Source: Cheiracanthium punctorium (taxonomy: Eukaryota > Arthropoda > Arachnida > Araneae > Cheiracanthiidae). Taken from it: DNA of 64,000 nt. Below, piece after piece: positions 11,721 to 23,615 of the stretch; within the stretch, counting starts at the first letter, position 1, and the number at the start of each line of letters is the position of its first letter. The stretch covers positions 1 through 64,000 of the forward strand of contig JAWZYV010012239.1 in NCBI GenBank assembly GCA_038373885.1, read 5' to 3'. The notes under the pieces were generated by a model that saw only the letters and a program-made list of their open reading frames with translations, ran no database searches and was not told the origin of the DNA. The position numbers and the translations under genes were made by a program.

Positions 11721-11961
11721 CTCCACCTAAAGTCCGGACAATAACATCTTGTGAGGGAGGACCACTTCCAGCCGAATTGAAAGCCTTCACAATAATACTG
11801 TATTCTGTGTCTTTCCTCAGACTTGTTATGATATGCTCCTGCATACCACCTGGGACGTAATCTACAGTCTTGAAGGAGTATGGGTGACTCGAGTCAAGAT
11901 TGATCTTGTATCCTACGTAGTATCCTTTGATCTTGCCGTTCCATTCGCTCTTAGGAGGGGG
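11721..11961 (-). CDS. sDscam-beta: sDscam second FNIII domain, second part
   Basis: This exon carries most of the second FNIII domain: PPPKSEWNGKIKGYYVGYKI, then ITSLRKDTEYSIIVKAFNSA with the L-x-x-x-T-x-Y tyrosine corner, and finally GSGPPSQDVIVRTLGG. The 'P-x-x-x-x-x-NG-I-x-GY-V-Y' pattern is typical of Dscam FNIII repeats. The acceptor TTCAACAG opens in phase 0, matching the donor at 14124, and the donor GGAG/GTAAAT leaves in phase 1. At 241 bp it is the longest constant exon here, and its codon use is clearly more GC-rich than the flanking introns. Confidence 0.95.
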
Positions 11962-14123
11962 CTGTTGAAAAAAACAAACTATTATTCAAAATCTTAAATG
12001 TAGCTTTCTCTATTGTTTATATTAGATACGAACAACATTGTTATTTTTGCACCAAGATTGGGATGAAATTTCTGGGACATTTATTTCTGCAGCAGTCGGT
12101 TTGACCCAATTATAGATTGAAAGTTTCCATAAAATTATCTATAGTTTAAAAATAACCATATTGAAAAGATGACTGTTGAAAAGAATGGAAAAAAGATGAA
12201 CGAATATATCTTTTTTAGTTAAAATACTTTGAAAAGCAATAAGTCATCAGAAGCTTTAGAGGACATTTACAATTTGAATTACCATTTGTCAGAGAAGTTA
12301 CAAAAGAAAATGAATTAGGAATCGTACGAACAATGATATTGCTAATTATGTGTACTTTGTACTTTTCTTACTGCATGTTAAGAATAAACATTTCATTTAT
12401 ATTGAATAACAAAGTATAAATATTAATACTTTGTACGCAAAGTATTTATATGTATTACTTTTATTTTTCATAAATTGTGTATTTTTCCTGTGTTAATAAA
12501 TGTAAAGAAATCAGTTATCAACCTTTGATGAGAAAAAAATGTATTTTAAACAGAAATTTATTTAAGGGAGTTTTTCAAACCAAACTGGCATGAAAAGAAA
12601 GAAATAAAATACATTTGTAAAAAGCATAAATGCTAATACAGTTTCGATGCACAAAAGTGTTAGATCTTAATAAAATATTTAATGGTGACTTTATTCCGTA
12701 TAACATTTTTAGTAAGTTATTTAGGCTATTATGAAATATGTGTAAAGCTTTGAATCATGTTTGTTGAAAATACATCATTTAGAATATTAAATGTGAAAAA
12801 ATACTACTCGATTGCTTTAATAAACAAATCAGACACATTTCATACATCTACTGCCATCCCTTTTAATCCTTTTATATGAATATTTTGGCTGTTGAGAGGA
12901 CTTTCATTTCGCCAGGTCAGCACCAAAATTGATTTCAATGAAAATATCTTATGCCTCTTTTGTGCTCATTTTTATCATAAATTTTCGTTTGTACCTTATT
13001 GATATCTCGGCAGTTAGAGTTTCCTTGTGGGGGAGCTCAATAAATGCCAAACCTTCAAACAAGGATATTTCAAAAGTAACTGGTGACAACCGTTTATACC
13101 TCGTTTGTAAACGCTCGTACCAAGAAAATTTTTGTTTGTACTTCACAGGTATTTTGACTATAAGCGTTTCTTGTGAGGAACAGGGGAAAGAGGGAGGTAT
13201 TTTTCCAGCCTACCTACCTAGTAAACCTACTGACACATCCATTTGATGCAAATATGAAAGCTATGTTAAAATCTGTTATTTGGATATGGGCTCGAAACTC
13301 TACAGAGAAACTGAATGCACAGTGGCATCCAGTGGCACGGGTAAGTGGCTGCAGTGGCATCCCTTACCCGTAATTTCATGAATTTCGGAAGTTATATTTG
13401 GAGAAATAAAACAATACATATATGTGTACATCCCCTTTATCGAGAAGGACCTAGTTTCTAGATTTTTTATCAATTTCTAGACCCCGAATTCAGAAGGTTT
13501 TTTTTTACTGATACAGCTATAAATGACAAAGGCTACTAACTAATTTCCTAATTTAAAGAACCTATCATTTCTTTTTAAATATAAAACGGTAAACAAATTC
13601 CAGATATACATGTATATGTTGTAATGATGATAATTTAAGTTCAACCTTATATATGCAATACATCATATTTATATACATTATATGCAAATATTTACAAATA
13701 TATAATGTTTCATTAAAAATCATCATAGCCCATGATTGTAAAGTTAATTGACCAAAATAAAATTTTGACAGTAAAGTCTAAGCATATTCCTCAGAAGTAT
13801 TGTTGCTTATTGAATACGTTTCAAGAAAGTTCTGAAATGTATGTGAATTTATCAATATCTTAAAGTAGTCAAAATTATTGCTCCACAGTTATTGAAAAAA
13901 CAAATGAGCTATAAAGTTCCTTATTTTTCATTTGAGATTCTATTTTTTCAAAAATCACAAAATTTATCCTCTGTTTTTACTATAAGACTATTTTTCTTGA
14001 TGCGATTCGTTAATGCAAAGGCAAGTATACATGACATATTATAACGTTTCACTGAGTTTTTTGTACCATTTTTAGTATTCTGTGTCAGAGATTTCTCGGC
14101 CAATGCGGAATCTTCATACATAC
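11962..14123. other. Intron within FN2
   Basis: This is 2.2 kb of AT-rich sequence. At 13316-13362 a short motif (GTGGCATCC) occurs two to three times (CAGTGGCATCCAGTGGCACGG, CAGTGGCATCCC). I see nothing else to annotate. Confidence 0.55.
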
Positions 14124-14194
14124 CTTCCATGTCACTAATAAAGAAGCTGTTCCTTTTACATCGACATTGACATCCATAGGAGCTCCTGATGGCT
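14124..14194 (-). CDS. sDscam-beta: sDscam second FNIII domain, first part
   Basis: This short 71-bp exon encodes the first strands of FN2: EPSGAPMDVNVDVKGTASLL then VTWK, with the P-x-x-P start and the core Trp. The acceptor ATTGCAG is entered in phase 1 and the donor AAG/GTATGT leaves in phase 0. This is the only phase-0 junction in the gene, and it fits the phase-0 start of 11961. Splitting just after the core Trp is a common intron position in FNIII domains. Confidence 0.9.
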
Positions 14195-14616
14195 CTGCAA
14201 TATGTTAAAATATAATTAGTTGAGTTAGTAACTCTGATTGTATCGTAATATAGAAAACACATTCGTGCTTAGAACTTTTATTAAAAAATCTTTTATAAAA
14301 TAAATGTTCAACTTACTTCATGAATTTAAAAAAATACCCCGCTTTATACAAACCGTTTTCTAAAGCTTTAATTCAAAAAATCTTCGTCTTAATTACCAGA
14401 GACTCGGAAAGTTTTTTTATAAAAATTCAAAGAAATACGTTTTCAAAAGCTTTTAATAATGAACAAGTTGTGCCTAAAGATGGGATTCATTGTTGTTGCA
14501 TTCTGAAGGAATAGTTTTATAGATGATATTTATTTCTTTCAGAGAAGATGACCAACTTCACTCTTTTTGCACGCCTACCTATCTTGGAGGACAGTATCCA
14601 AAATGTCCTTTTTTTA

Positions 14617-14772
14617 TTCGTGAGTGTTATATTTTACAGCAAGATTTCCCCTCCTTGCATAGGTTACAAATTTTGAAAATTATATTGGCTGTCCATTCTA
14701 CCACTTATATCAAAAAATCGGAAAATTTTCGTATTATTAGTTTCAGTAGTTTTGGCTAGGCGAAATACTGAC
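14617..14772 (+). repeat. Diverged dispersed repeat, copy B
   Basis: This shares GTGAGTGTTATATTTTACAG and TTTCAGTAGTTTTGGCTAGG with the copy at 1540-1840, in the same order but closer together. It is an old interspersed repeat of unknown class. Confidence 0.5.
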
Positions 14773-16088
14773 AGGCGGCGTAACGATCTTCCTGTCTTCC
14801 TATTATATTATTTTGCATTAAGGAAATTTTCTATACGAATTAACTCTTTTTAGAAGGAATTTTTTCTCCTAAAAATGTGTATTGCTTAATATATGGAGCC
14901 TTCCATAATATGTTTTTAGAACTCGATTTGTACATTCCACTAAATAAAGTTACCGTATGTAAAAAGAAGTCCTGTCATAAATCTGGTGTACATTTAGCTT
15001 TCAAATAACACCATTTTAAATTTCATTAATCGTTGCCTCTAATTTAAAAATGACAATCTCAGAATACTTTCCTAATACTTCCACTACTTTTACATTAGGC
15101 ATATTTTTAATATCATTGTATGAAGGCAAACACATTGAAATATTCAACTGTTCTTTAAGTGTTACTAGCTAATATGAGTTAAGTGTATAAAATATTATTC
15201 TTATTACAAAGCAAATTTCTTAAAAGATTAACCAGTATTACAGCAAATGCTCACGCTAGTACATCGGGAGTATTTATAATGTATTGTAACATCCGGGTTC
15301 GTAGATTGAATGGATTTTGACCGAGGCGAAACACCATCTCATTCAACATTTACGATTAACAACACAATTTATTTCACTTACACGCAACAGTATAAACTTA
15401 ATCTCTAGTACATCGACAGGTATAACAATTTCATGCCGCAATTGTAATAACTGTGTCATCGATATAACCGCACCATTACCGTTATATTGAACCCATATTC
15501 AAGTACTTCCTTATTTCTCAAATTCTAAAACCAGAATATACCCTCAACTTCGTGTGTCCGCGGCTGTATGCACACTCTGTGTGTTACTTCGAGATGGTAT
15601 TAGAAAGTACCCCACGTTTCTAATGCTAACATAACGCCAAACCTATCGACAGATTTGGAGCAGAACACTATATGCCGAAAATCTTGATAAGAAGTCAGAA
15701 TCTTCAAATTTTTAACAATATCATATTTATGATGCAGTTTTTGTTTCAGAGATGTCGATACACCAACGTTGTTGCAGTACTGCATTACAGATTTTTTCCA
15801 ATATGAGTTACCACGGAATAAATAATATTAGATTGATAAGACTGCAGGACTTCACTTTCATTTTATAAAATAACTTTATTTTCAACATAAATATGTTATA
15901 TATTTATCAACATAAATATGTTATTTAGCCTTCATAAATTTCATTTTTGGTGACGAATGTAATATGTTTCATTAAAAATTTTATCATATGAACAATGCTA
16001 CATATTATTTTACTTTCTTGAATTTTCAGACATTATTTTGTCAGGAACATGTAAAATAATATTCGAAAAACAGTATAAATACCGAAGC

Positions 16089-16416
16089 CAGTGGCGGATC
16101 CAAAGGGGGCGGAGCGATAACTCTCCCAATGAGTTCATTTCAAAAACTCACTATTGGACCCATTTTTAACCTGTTCGTTCTCGTCCTTTAAAAAGATGCA
16201 ACGGAGAACGCAGTGTGTTCCCCATCATAGCATTCAAAGAACCATTCTGGGAAGGAGCATTGGTTAATGAACGATAATTTCTTTTATTGCGTGTCTTTAA
16301 ATGAAAAGAGTGAACTGGTTAAAAATGAGTTCAATATTAAAATTTAAAAGGTTAGAGAAAGAATAAACCCCTGTACTTATCCCCCCACTCTTGAAACTTT
16401 TCTGTATCCCCCACTG
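16089..16416. mobile_element. hAT-type MITE, second family
   Basis: The ends are CAGTGGCGGATCC on the left and, reverse-complemented, CAGTGGGGGATAC on the right. The 8-bp flanks ACCGAAGC and GCTGAAGC agree at six positions, as expected for an old hAT-type target duplication. The 328-bp body is non-coding. It is a different family from the three CAGGGGCGTAGC copies. Confidence 0.7.
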
Positions 16417-16456
16417 GCTGAAGCAGTTATGTTACACATGAATATATTTCGATTAC

Positions 16457-16627
16457 CTTCTTCTCCAGTTGTAAACGAAACTGTGTCAGAAGGTTCTCCT
16501 CTACCTACAGTGTTTTCTGCAACAATAGCTAAACCGTAATTGACTCCTGGATGGAGATCTTTAATGAGAGCAGATGTTTGAGCACTTGTAACAACTTTCT
16601 CTTCCAGCCTATGCCTACCTCCAGATG
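16457..16627 (-). CDS. sDscam-beta: sDscam first FNIII domain, second half
   Basis: This exon encodes the C-terminal half of FN1: ASGGRHRLEEKVVTSAQTSA, then LIKDLHPGVNYGLAIVAENT with the L-x-P-G-x-x-Y tyrosine corner, and VGRGEPSDTVSFTTGEE at the end. The acceptor TTTTGTAG and donor GAAG/GTAATC are both phase 1, giving 57 codons. It continues the domain begun at 18933-19064. The exon has no indels or stops, so it looks fully functional. Confidence 0.95.
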
Positions 16628-18932
16628 CTACAAAACAATTTAAATCATTTTAAAAGTATATTAAAATACCACATTTAAATATTATTGTGTCAATGTGTAA
16701 TATGAAATTGTGAAAATAATAAAGACCTTAATTATAATTGTAAGATGCATTTATTTTATGCATAACTACACTTATATAAATCAACATTTTTAATTTTATC
16801 ATTATTCAATATTTAAAGTTCAAAGTAATGCATAGTAACTGTTTTGCTCTCTTTATTTTTATAATTTAATATATATTTAGTTGATACAATTAATAATTTC
16901 TCTTACTATAAAAATGTAACAGCTTCACCCCAACGCACAAATAACACATATTTAATAGCGAATTTATATATATTTATATTGACAATGAAAATATACACTT
17001 CATCTAAACTATAAATTTAGATTTTCTAGCACTACATAGGTATAGTGATAAATCCTTTTTAAAAAATTTAAAAATCAATAAATGCCATGAAAATGCTACC
17101 GTGAGTGAAAGGTTAAAAGATTTCAAATGGAATTATGTTTCTTAATGTTGGTCTAGAAAATGGCAACATAACTTTAAAAATCTGATATCAATCAAATTAA
17201 TACTCATAACATAAAAGTTAGATAAATACTTAATACTGTCTTTATTTGAAATATTTTACCTATTATTAACGTTTTTAAAAGTGAGTTTCATAAGTTCCAG
17301 CGCATTTAAGAAGTGATAAGTTGCCATACATTTTTCTTTTTGTTAATCACAAAACACGCTTCAGTATGTTTTAATGACCTGCGACTTATTAAAAAGTGTG
17401 ACTGTGTACTAACAAATCTCCATCAAGTTCCTAAGTAAAAAACTGAGTAGATGCTATGATACATCTTAGTCATGAATTTATATAATTGACAAGAAGAGGT
17501 CAAGCATAACCAATAGTTGATAACAAACAACCGTGTAAATCCTTTTGTAGCGAGAATCTGTCACACAAGTTCATTCGGTTGTTCACCAATTAGTCGTAAG
17601 CAACGGGTGTTGACCTTACATGAGGAAGGTCAAATGTAATCATCAGATGAGAGCGTTAATTCACCACGATGGTAGTTCTTGTATTACTGAGATACTATAT
17701 GGTACATATGATTTGACTATTAACTGAATTTTTTAAGATACTGAGAGTTCGTGAAATTATGTACTTTACACTTAAAAATGTCTAAAACATATTAAACTGA
17801 AGAGTTGATGTATATAGTTAGCAATTAGAATATTAAATGACACCTTCATAATTGTCTCAAAGAGTATTTGTCATAAATAATGGTGCATATCTGAATATTT
17901 TGATGATTAAACAATACCTAATAGCTTAACTTACAGCTCATGAAAAGAATGTTGTAAATCAATTAAACAAATCGTGAAATATAAACTAAAATTGCAAGAT
18001 TGAAGGTGGGTGATGTAGGTATTTACATTTTAATTTTTAATTTTTAGTAATACTAGTATTAGGCAAGTGTTTAATACTAGTTGGAAAGTTGAGATCTGCT
18101 ATCTCTGACCCATTTCTGTAGATCAAGGTTTCTGAAAATTAAAACCGTGCGCACTTTTATTAAATTTCCCAGACAAATGCGAATCCCGTTTAAGAAAAAC
18201 TATCTCTAGAGAAAATAAATTCTTTATTTAAATAAAAGATAATGTAGTCTGAAAAATAATATATTTTTAATTAATGTGATGGGTGCTCATATTTTTAGGA
18301 TTAAATTTAGTATATTTCTGGAACAAGTTTAGTGAATTTCAGTTTTAATTATGACTCAGCATGAACTCGACTTCTGTATTGTGTTATCCTCATTAGATTT
18401 ATTAACCATGATCATGTAAGTTGTCGAAAGAGAATAACCACTTTCGTGGAAAAGTTCTTGGTGGAAGAATTAGAAATTGTTGAAAACCATTCAAGAGGGT
18501 AAAATGGTGGAAACCATACGAGATACTGTATAGGAGAATACGTAAGTCCAAACTTAGAGACATTACTTGACATCATTAAATTGAATACTATTGTCTTTAT
18601 TGAAAATAACCATAAGAACTATTTTAGAAAAGCATTCGAATGTCTTTATAAATTGAATCAATAACATTAACTATAACCCAAGTGTTTCTGATTAAAAACA
18701 GCTACGTCATCCGTAAAGATTTGTTAGCATGCTCAAAATATGGAGCCAGAATAAATTGCTAAATTTGTGGCCGTTCCGTCTTTTGCAATAAAATTAGAGT
18801 TTTAATTACTTTTGATTTAACAATTTTCGTACAAGTATCATAATATAAGACGAAAAATGGATCTTATTTAGTTTACATTCATCCTCTAAAGTATAATATA
18901 GAAGGGAATCTGACTTAATAATTTTCAGTAAC
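16628..18932. other. Intron within FN1
   Basis: This is 2.3 kb of AT-rich sequence without recognisable genes or element ends. Confidence 0.6.
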
Positions 18933-19064
18933 CTGCATCACGCCAGTATTGTAGAACATATTTCGTTATAGGGCTATTCCCGGTATATGGTGGAGACCAG
19001 GAAACGCTAACACTTCTGCTCCAAACTTCTTGAACCTTCAAATCCAATGGAGTTGCAGGAACCT
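18933..19064 (-). CDS. sDscam-beta: sDscam first FNIII domain, first half
   Basis: This exon encodes the start of the FNIII region immediately after Ig3: EVPATPLDLKVQEVWSRSVS then VSWSPPYTGNSPITKY and VLQYWRDA. The P-x-x-P-x-x-L-x-V start, the W-S-P-P and the GNSPIT-x-Y-x-L-Q-Y-W block are highly typical of Dscam FN1, the domain that follows the last Ig before the FNIII series. The acceptor ATATCAG and donor GCAG/GTTACT are phase 1. This is one of the two exons (with 20748-20896) that most firmly identify the gene as Dscam-like. Confidence 0.95.
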
Positions 19065-20747
19065 CTGATATAAAATTGATTAAAAAAATGAGTTAGTATG
19101 AAATAGTGTTTCTGAACAATAGCAATACTTAATATTGAAATTCAACTTCAGATAACTTTTAACATTATCAATTCTAATTTATAGTATCATTAGACTAATT
19201 ACATGTTACATAAAAGCTATAAAAATGTGAGTTCTAAGTTTACATTCTTTAGCAATAACTATCCATCAAAAATTAATGATCTATCTATCACTTATAAATC
19301 TATAAACAAAAATTTACGAATAAAATATAATCTATTAAAATATTTCTTGCGTTAAAATACATATTAATATAGAATAAGTAAAAATATCTACAATTTACAC
19401 ATCAATTATAGACTAAAAAAGGTTAATAAACGGTTTACACGATACAAATTGTTATTCGAGTTGCAGTATGTATCAGAAACATAGTCAAGAACATGGGATA
19501 GCCTCTTCGAAATTCAAATCTTTGAAATACAATGATTAAGATAATGAATATCAACCTCTAATAAAATCCCAGTTCCTTTTTTTTTCCGTAAACTCTTTCT
19601 GGATATTTACATATACAACATTCTAAAAAGTACAATTCGAAATACTGAACAAGAAAGTATTGCGCTTCTATTTATATACATAGTTTGCAAATAAAATTAC
19701 TGGTGGTTTCGAGATTTTTAAAGTGTATTAAGAGTATGGTTCCCTAGTGTAACATTTTTTGTACAGTAAAAATTACGTTTAATATAACATTTCACGGTTA
19801 TTGAAACTTAAAACGAGCCGTTCTTAGAACAGCTCGTATCATTCGTTCGTTCAAAGTTAAAAAGAATACACTTCATCATTTGTGAACTCAGCTTTTTACT
19901 TAATAAATTTGAAGGTACAGATTATCACTATAATGTACTCTTTAATTAGTAATTTTAGATAATTCTAATTTTTTTCCCTAAAATTTGCAGTATATTTTCT
20001 ACATGAAAAGTGATTGATTACATAATCTTAAAACCACATAACACAAACAATTTATGAAATGAAAGCCATATATGAAAATTCCAGTGAAGAAATTATAAGA
20101 ATATTTTTTCCAATTTTTTATGATTACTTTTGCTATGCATTTAGAAAAACGTGGACACAAAATACTAATTCACCACATTCAAACCACACTCAGAAGGCGT
20201 ATTTTTACGAATTTTAAACTGTTATTAAAAAAGCAAATAAATAAAAAAGATGACACTGAAAAGAAATTAACATTTAAAAGTTTAACATAATGAAATTTTA
20301 ATTAAAAGAACTTGTATCAATAAATAATATTGATGCAAACTTTTAGGTATTGTCGCTTTAGTCGTAATCACATGATGCCCTAAACACTTGTACACCGAAA
20401 ACTAAAACATTAATCCGAAGTACTCGAATAAAAAATAATTACGTTCTTTGTCATAGCTAATCCAAGTCAAATCACGACATAATTTTACATGAATTATCAT
20501 AATAGGGTCATCAGTCTAAAAACCTCATACAGTGCTAAGTGACACACTCATAAATTTGAAGAAAATTGAGAAAGGAGCTTTATTATCTTTTTTGCTTGTT
20601 TGTTAGTTAGATATTTCGTCGTCTTCAACTTATTTTACACTAGAATTAAGAATAATTCACTATATGTTTGTATTGTAATCTTGAAATTTTGGTCAACATT
20701 ATACAAACATAAAAACATTACGTGTTCAACTAGTAATGCATTCTCAC
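19065..20747. other. Intron between Ig3 and FN1
   Basis: This is 1.7 kb of AT-rich sequence. A 25-bp imperfect palindrome (ACGAGCCGTTC...GAACAGCTCGT) lies at about 19815-19840. Nothing else is recognisable. Confidence 0.55.
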
Positions 20748-20896
20748 CCATTACTAGGAGCTTAATGTTTCTCTCATCTTTGCCGTACGGGTTTTCTGTT
20801 ATGCACGTATACAGCTGCCCATCTGTCCTGTCAGCTTCTCTCAACACAAGCTCTGATTTCAAACCTTTCGTCGTCAAAGTTTCGAATATTTCGTAC
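20748..20896 (-). CDS. sDscam-beta: sDscam constant Ig3, second half
   Basis: This exon encodes the C-terminal half of the last Ig domain. RYEIFETLTTKGLKSELVL is followed by READRTDGQLYTCITENPYG, with the D-x-x-x-Y-x-C motif supplying the second disulfide cysteine, and KDERNIKLLVM. The RYEI...ADR-D-x-x-x-x-x-C-x-x-x-N-x-YG-x-D-x-x-N-I pattern is distinctive of the Dscam Ig that precedes the FNIII domains (Ig9-like in full-length Dscam). It enters in phase 2 and leaves in phase 1 (donor ATGG/GTGAGA). All variable cassettes must splice into this constant Ig. Confidence 0.95.
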
Positions 20897-21749
20897 CTAA
20901 TTTAAGTATCAAGATTAATTTACAGTACTATAATTGTCATGAAATAACACAGTCAATACATGTTATAAACACTATTTTTAGCGTTATATTAAAACCTCTT
21001 ACTTCCATTATAACTTCGTTAAAAGTTAAAATGAACAAATAAGGAATCCAAAATATTTTGAAGCTGTAGCTCGAAAGAAATCACCTTTTTTATCTGATTT
21101 CTGTGAAAAAAATGTAACTCATCTAGGATGGTCAGTTTTTTTTAAATCATGAATTAGTTACTTATATCAAAAAACTGGTGTTAAAAGATGCGAAAAATAA
21201 AACGTTGTATAATAATACATATAGAAAAGTACTTATCAAACAAAACAATCGTTCGGGCCAAAAAAATTTTAGCCTTCTTCAGCTATCATTACACTGTGTC
21301 TCAGAATATTGGGGACATTAAGACAAACAAAAACAAAAGCTAACAGCAAGTTACCAATTGGAAAAACGAAACGCGAGAGAGGATAGGAAAATGGTAGATA
21401 AAAAAGAAATACAGATAAAAAAGAAAGATTGATAAAACAAAAGAAAAAACACGCAAAATAAGATATACAAAAATAACCGTAAGCATACAAAAAAAAAACA
21501 CTAACAAAGCATAAAAACACAGTTTTTTCTAATGGACAAAGCATTTTTTAATAAATTATTAATGATGAACATAAGTGACGAATAGAAAACACACACAATA
21601 ACAACAAAAGAAATAAAATACGACGGGGGAAAAAAAGAAGAAGAAAAAAAAGTTGATTAGTATAGGAAGAAAGTAAATAGAAACTTACAACAACTGCCTC
21701 CAATCAGAATGAACAAAAGGAATGAAAGAACCATCGTTCAAAAGACGTT

Positions 21750-22870
21750 TCAAGTGCTAGGTAATAGAAAAGCCGTCCAAGAATTCAAGAAACGACAAAC
21801 TGAGAAGTGCACAAGATCTTAGTTTCACAAAGTTGTAAACGATGATTAGAATTTCAACAATGTGAAGCAATAGAAGATTTGGAAAGTTCATGCTTAGAAA
21901 CATATCTCTCATGATCTTTGAGCCTAAATTTGAGAGCTCCGCTAGTCTGACCAATGTAACCCAAACAGGGGTGTAGCCAGAAATTTTTCATGGGGGTGGT
22001 TAAGATTACTACAAATCATATATATGTATACGTGTGTGTGATAATGTAGTAAAGAATATACATTTTGTTTGGCAAAAAATTCCTCATGGGGGGGGGTTAT
22101 GACCCCCCTAACCTCCCCCCCTTGGCTACTCCCCTGAACCCAAATCGCAAAATCCACAAAGAATATAATAAACACTATTACGATTCTCAGTAGAACTAGG
22201 ATCTTTGACAGAAGAAAATTTAAGATTATTCATAAACGAGACTTTCAAAACAGTTAAGTTTAAAGATAGATTTGAAACCAAAATTTTTGAGAAGTTTAGA
22301 AATTTTGTAGCATAAAAGTGAACAGAAAAGTTATACAATTATTGCTTATGATAATTAACAGTAGTACAAAAGAAGTATTAGACATTAAATTTAGAAAGAG
22401 CCTTATCAACAATAGAGAGCTGAAACTACGAGAGACAGCTAAGGATTTTAAGAAATTAATCTCATTTTTAAGACATGATGAGACAGAACAAATTTTGATA
22501 GCACGAAACACGAATGCAAAAAGTAGAAAGTTTTTGCTGGTAATAATGATTAGACATAGCATGAAGAGGCAAAGAGATAGAAAAGAGTTTGCGGAAAACA
22601 GAAGTAGAAGAATCGTTAGGATTCCTGAAAAAGTAAAGAATTTGTCTTCCTCTTCTAGAGTAAACTAGAGACAGGGATCAACAGAATTAATAATCAAAAG
22701 TAAATTAGAAGTATCACAGCTGGTATCCACAAGAACGAAAGTATCGTCAACATATCAGACCCAGCACGAAAAATGAAAGACCTTGAAGAGCTTCTCTTCA
22801 AAATAATGGATATAATTGTCACATAAAAGAGGTGAGAGAGTATTACCTATAGCATATTATCTCATTGTTA
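21750..22870 (-). pseudogene. Penelope-like retroelement remnant
   Basis: Fragments on the minus strand show a reverse transcriptase and a GIY-YIG endonuclease in the order found in Penelope-like elements. Near 22840-22780 the translation gives GNTLSPLLCDNYIHYFEEKL, and shortly after that YVDDTFVL, the RT catalytic box with two aspartates. About 550 bp downstream it gives SVYYILCGFCDLG, and beyond a 171-bp insertion it resumes GYIGQTSGALKFRLKDHERY, the GIY-YIG signature. In-frame stops and frameshifts (for example directly before YVDD) show that it is dead. The GIY-YIG motif is interrupted by the hAT MITE at 21966-22136. Confidence 0.8.
21966..22136 (+). mobile_element. hAT-type MITE, copy 2
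   Basis: The ends are CAGGGGTGTAGCC and (reverse complement) CAGGGGAGTAGCC, flanked by a perfect 8-bp target duplication, AACCCAAA (21958-21965 and 22137-22144). It is the same family as 1062-1231 and 29791-29958. The 8-bp duplication supports the hAT superfamily. It sits inside the endonuclease region of the Penelope-like remnant, so it is younger than that insertion. Confidence 0.9.
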
Positions 22871-23467
22871 CTTATAAATTCATCCTAAATTTTCAATAAA
22901 TAATAAGGGTTTCTAAGTATTGAAGAGAAGGTGAAACATTTCTTCTTGTCGATGCCTTGCCGAAATTGAACTAACACAGGTAATTGGAACATACTATTAG
23001 AAACAACTTAATTTATGAATTTGCAATTAAACTTAAATTCGAATTATTATACCATCTTATGTAGTGTTAGTTCTCTTTAAGGGAGTTCAATGTACTTGTT
23101 AATGCATTGATTTTTGTTTATCCATAGATACATAAAAGCTGACACAAAAATAATGTAAATACGGGCATACATAGATTTTAGATACATATGTACGTATGTA
23201 TTCACTCAATAATTTTCAACACGTCACAATAATAATCAACACGTATACATATATATTATTCTTAAAAATTTTTTAAAAGAAATATTATTTAGAAAATAAG
23301 TACAATTTTTCTTGATGATTAGAAACTAAATTTCTAATCATTTTTCTTTTTTTTCAATTTTCAGTAATACTGCATTCAATTGCTACGTATTGTATTATCA
23401 TTGTATTTTTATTGTAATACATATGTAATTGTTAAAGTCAGTCTTTTAAAAATAAGAAAAGGTGTAC

Positions 23468-23615
23468 CTTCCTCCATTAATCTTCCTTAACTCTTTTCCG
23501 TCTCTTTTCCATATAACAGATAGAGGTTGATCTCCAATTGCTTCACACCGTAAACTAGCACTATCCCCCTTCTTCACAGTGAGTACTGTAAATTTGTCAT
23601 CAAATCGGGCAGGAA
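23468..23615 (-). CDS. sDscam-beta: sDscam constant Ig3, first half (first constant exon)
   Basis: This is the common acceptor exon of the gene. VPARFDDKFTVLTVKKGDSA is followed by SLRCEAIGDQPLSVIWKRDG and KELRKINGG, with the first Ig disulfide cysteine (L-x-C-E-A) and the core Trp (V-I-W-K-R). The acceptor GTATTCCAG is entered in phase 1, which matches the last donor of every cassette (26072, 35465, 42920, 48761, 56269 and 60656). The donor GAAG/GTACAC leaves in phase 2, matched by 20896. The R-F-x-x-K-F-T-V-x-x-V-x-x-G start is typical of the Dscam Ig just before FNIII. Confidence 0.95.

Larger units (their letters stand above)
14195..16456. other. Intron between FN1 and FN2
   Basis: This 2.3-kb intron holds a dispersed repeat copy (14617-14772) and a hAT-type MITE (16089-16416). 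A less AT-rich block at about 15280-15600 (starting TGTAACATCCGGGTTCG) looks like repeat sequence, but I could not classify it. Confidence 0.5.
20897..23467. other. Intron within Ig3
   Basis: This 2.6-kb intron is largely filled by a decayed Penelope-like element (about 21750-22870), itself split by a hAT MITE. The sequence at 21000-21560 is AT-rich and of unknown origin, possibly the 3' part of the same insertion. At 22900-23460 nothing is recognisable. Confidence 0.55.

Noticed and set aside
15284..15793. Possible solo LTR (TGTAACATCC...ATTACA)
   Set aside because: The ends are TG...CA-like, but no target duplication flanks them and no second LTR or internal region is present.
21269..21544. 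Hydrophobic 91-codon frame on the minus strand resembling a membrane protein
   Set aside because: It is rich in Phe/Tyr/Cys codons from a low-complexity A-rich plus strand, with no conserved pattern and no splice context.
22005..22110. GC-rich stretch as a CpG or promoter island
   Set aside because: It is the G-rich body of the hAT MITE, repeated at 1062 and 29791.
22318..22668. 116-codon open frame on the plus strand
   Set aside because: It is antisense to the Penelope-like remnant, whose minus-strand RT and GIY-YIG fragments explain the lack of stops.
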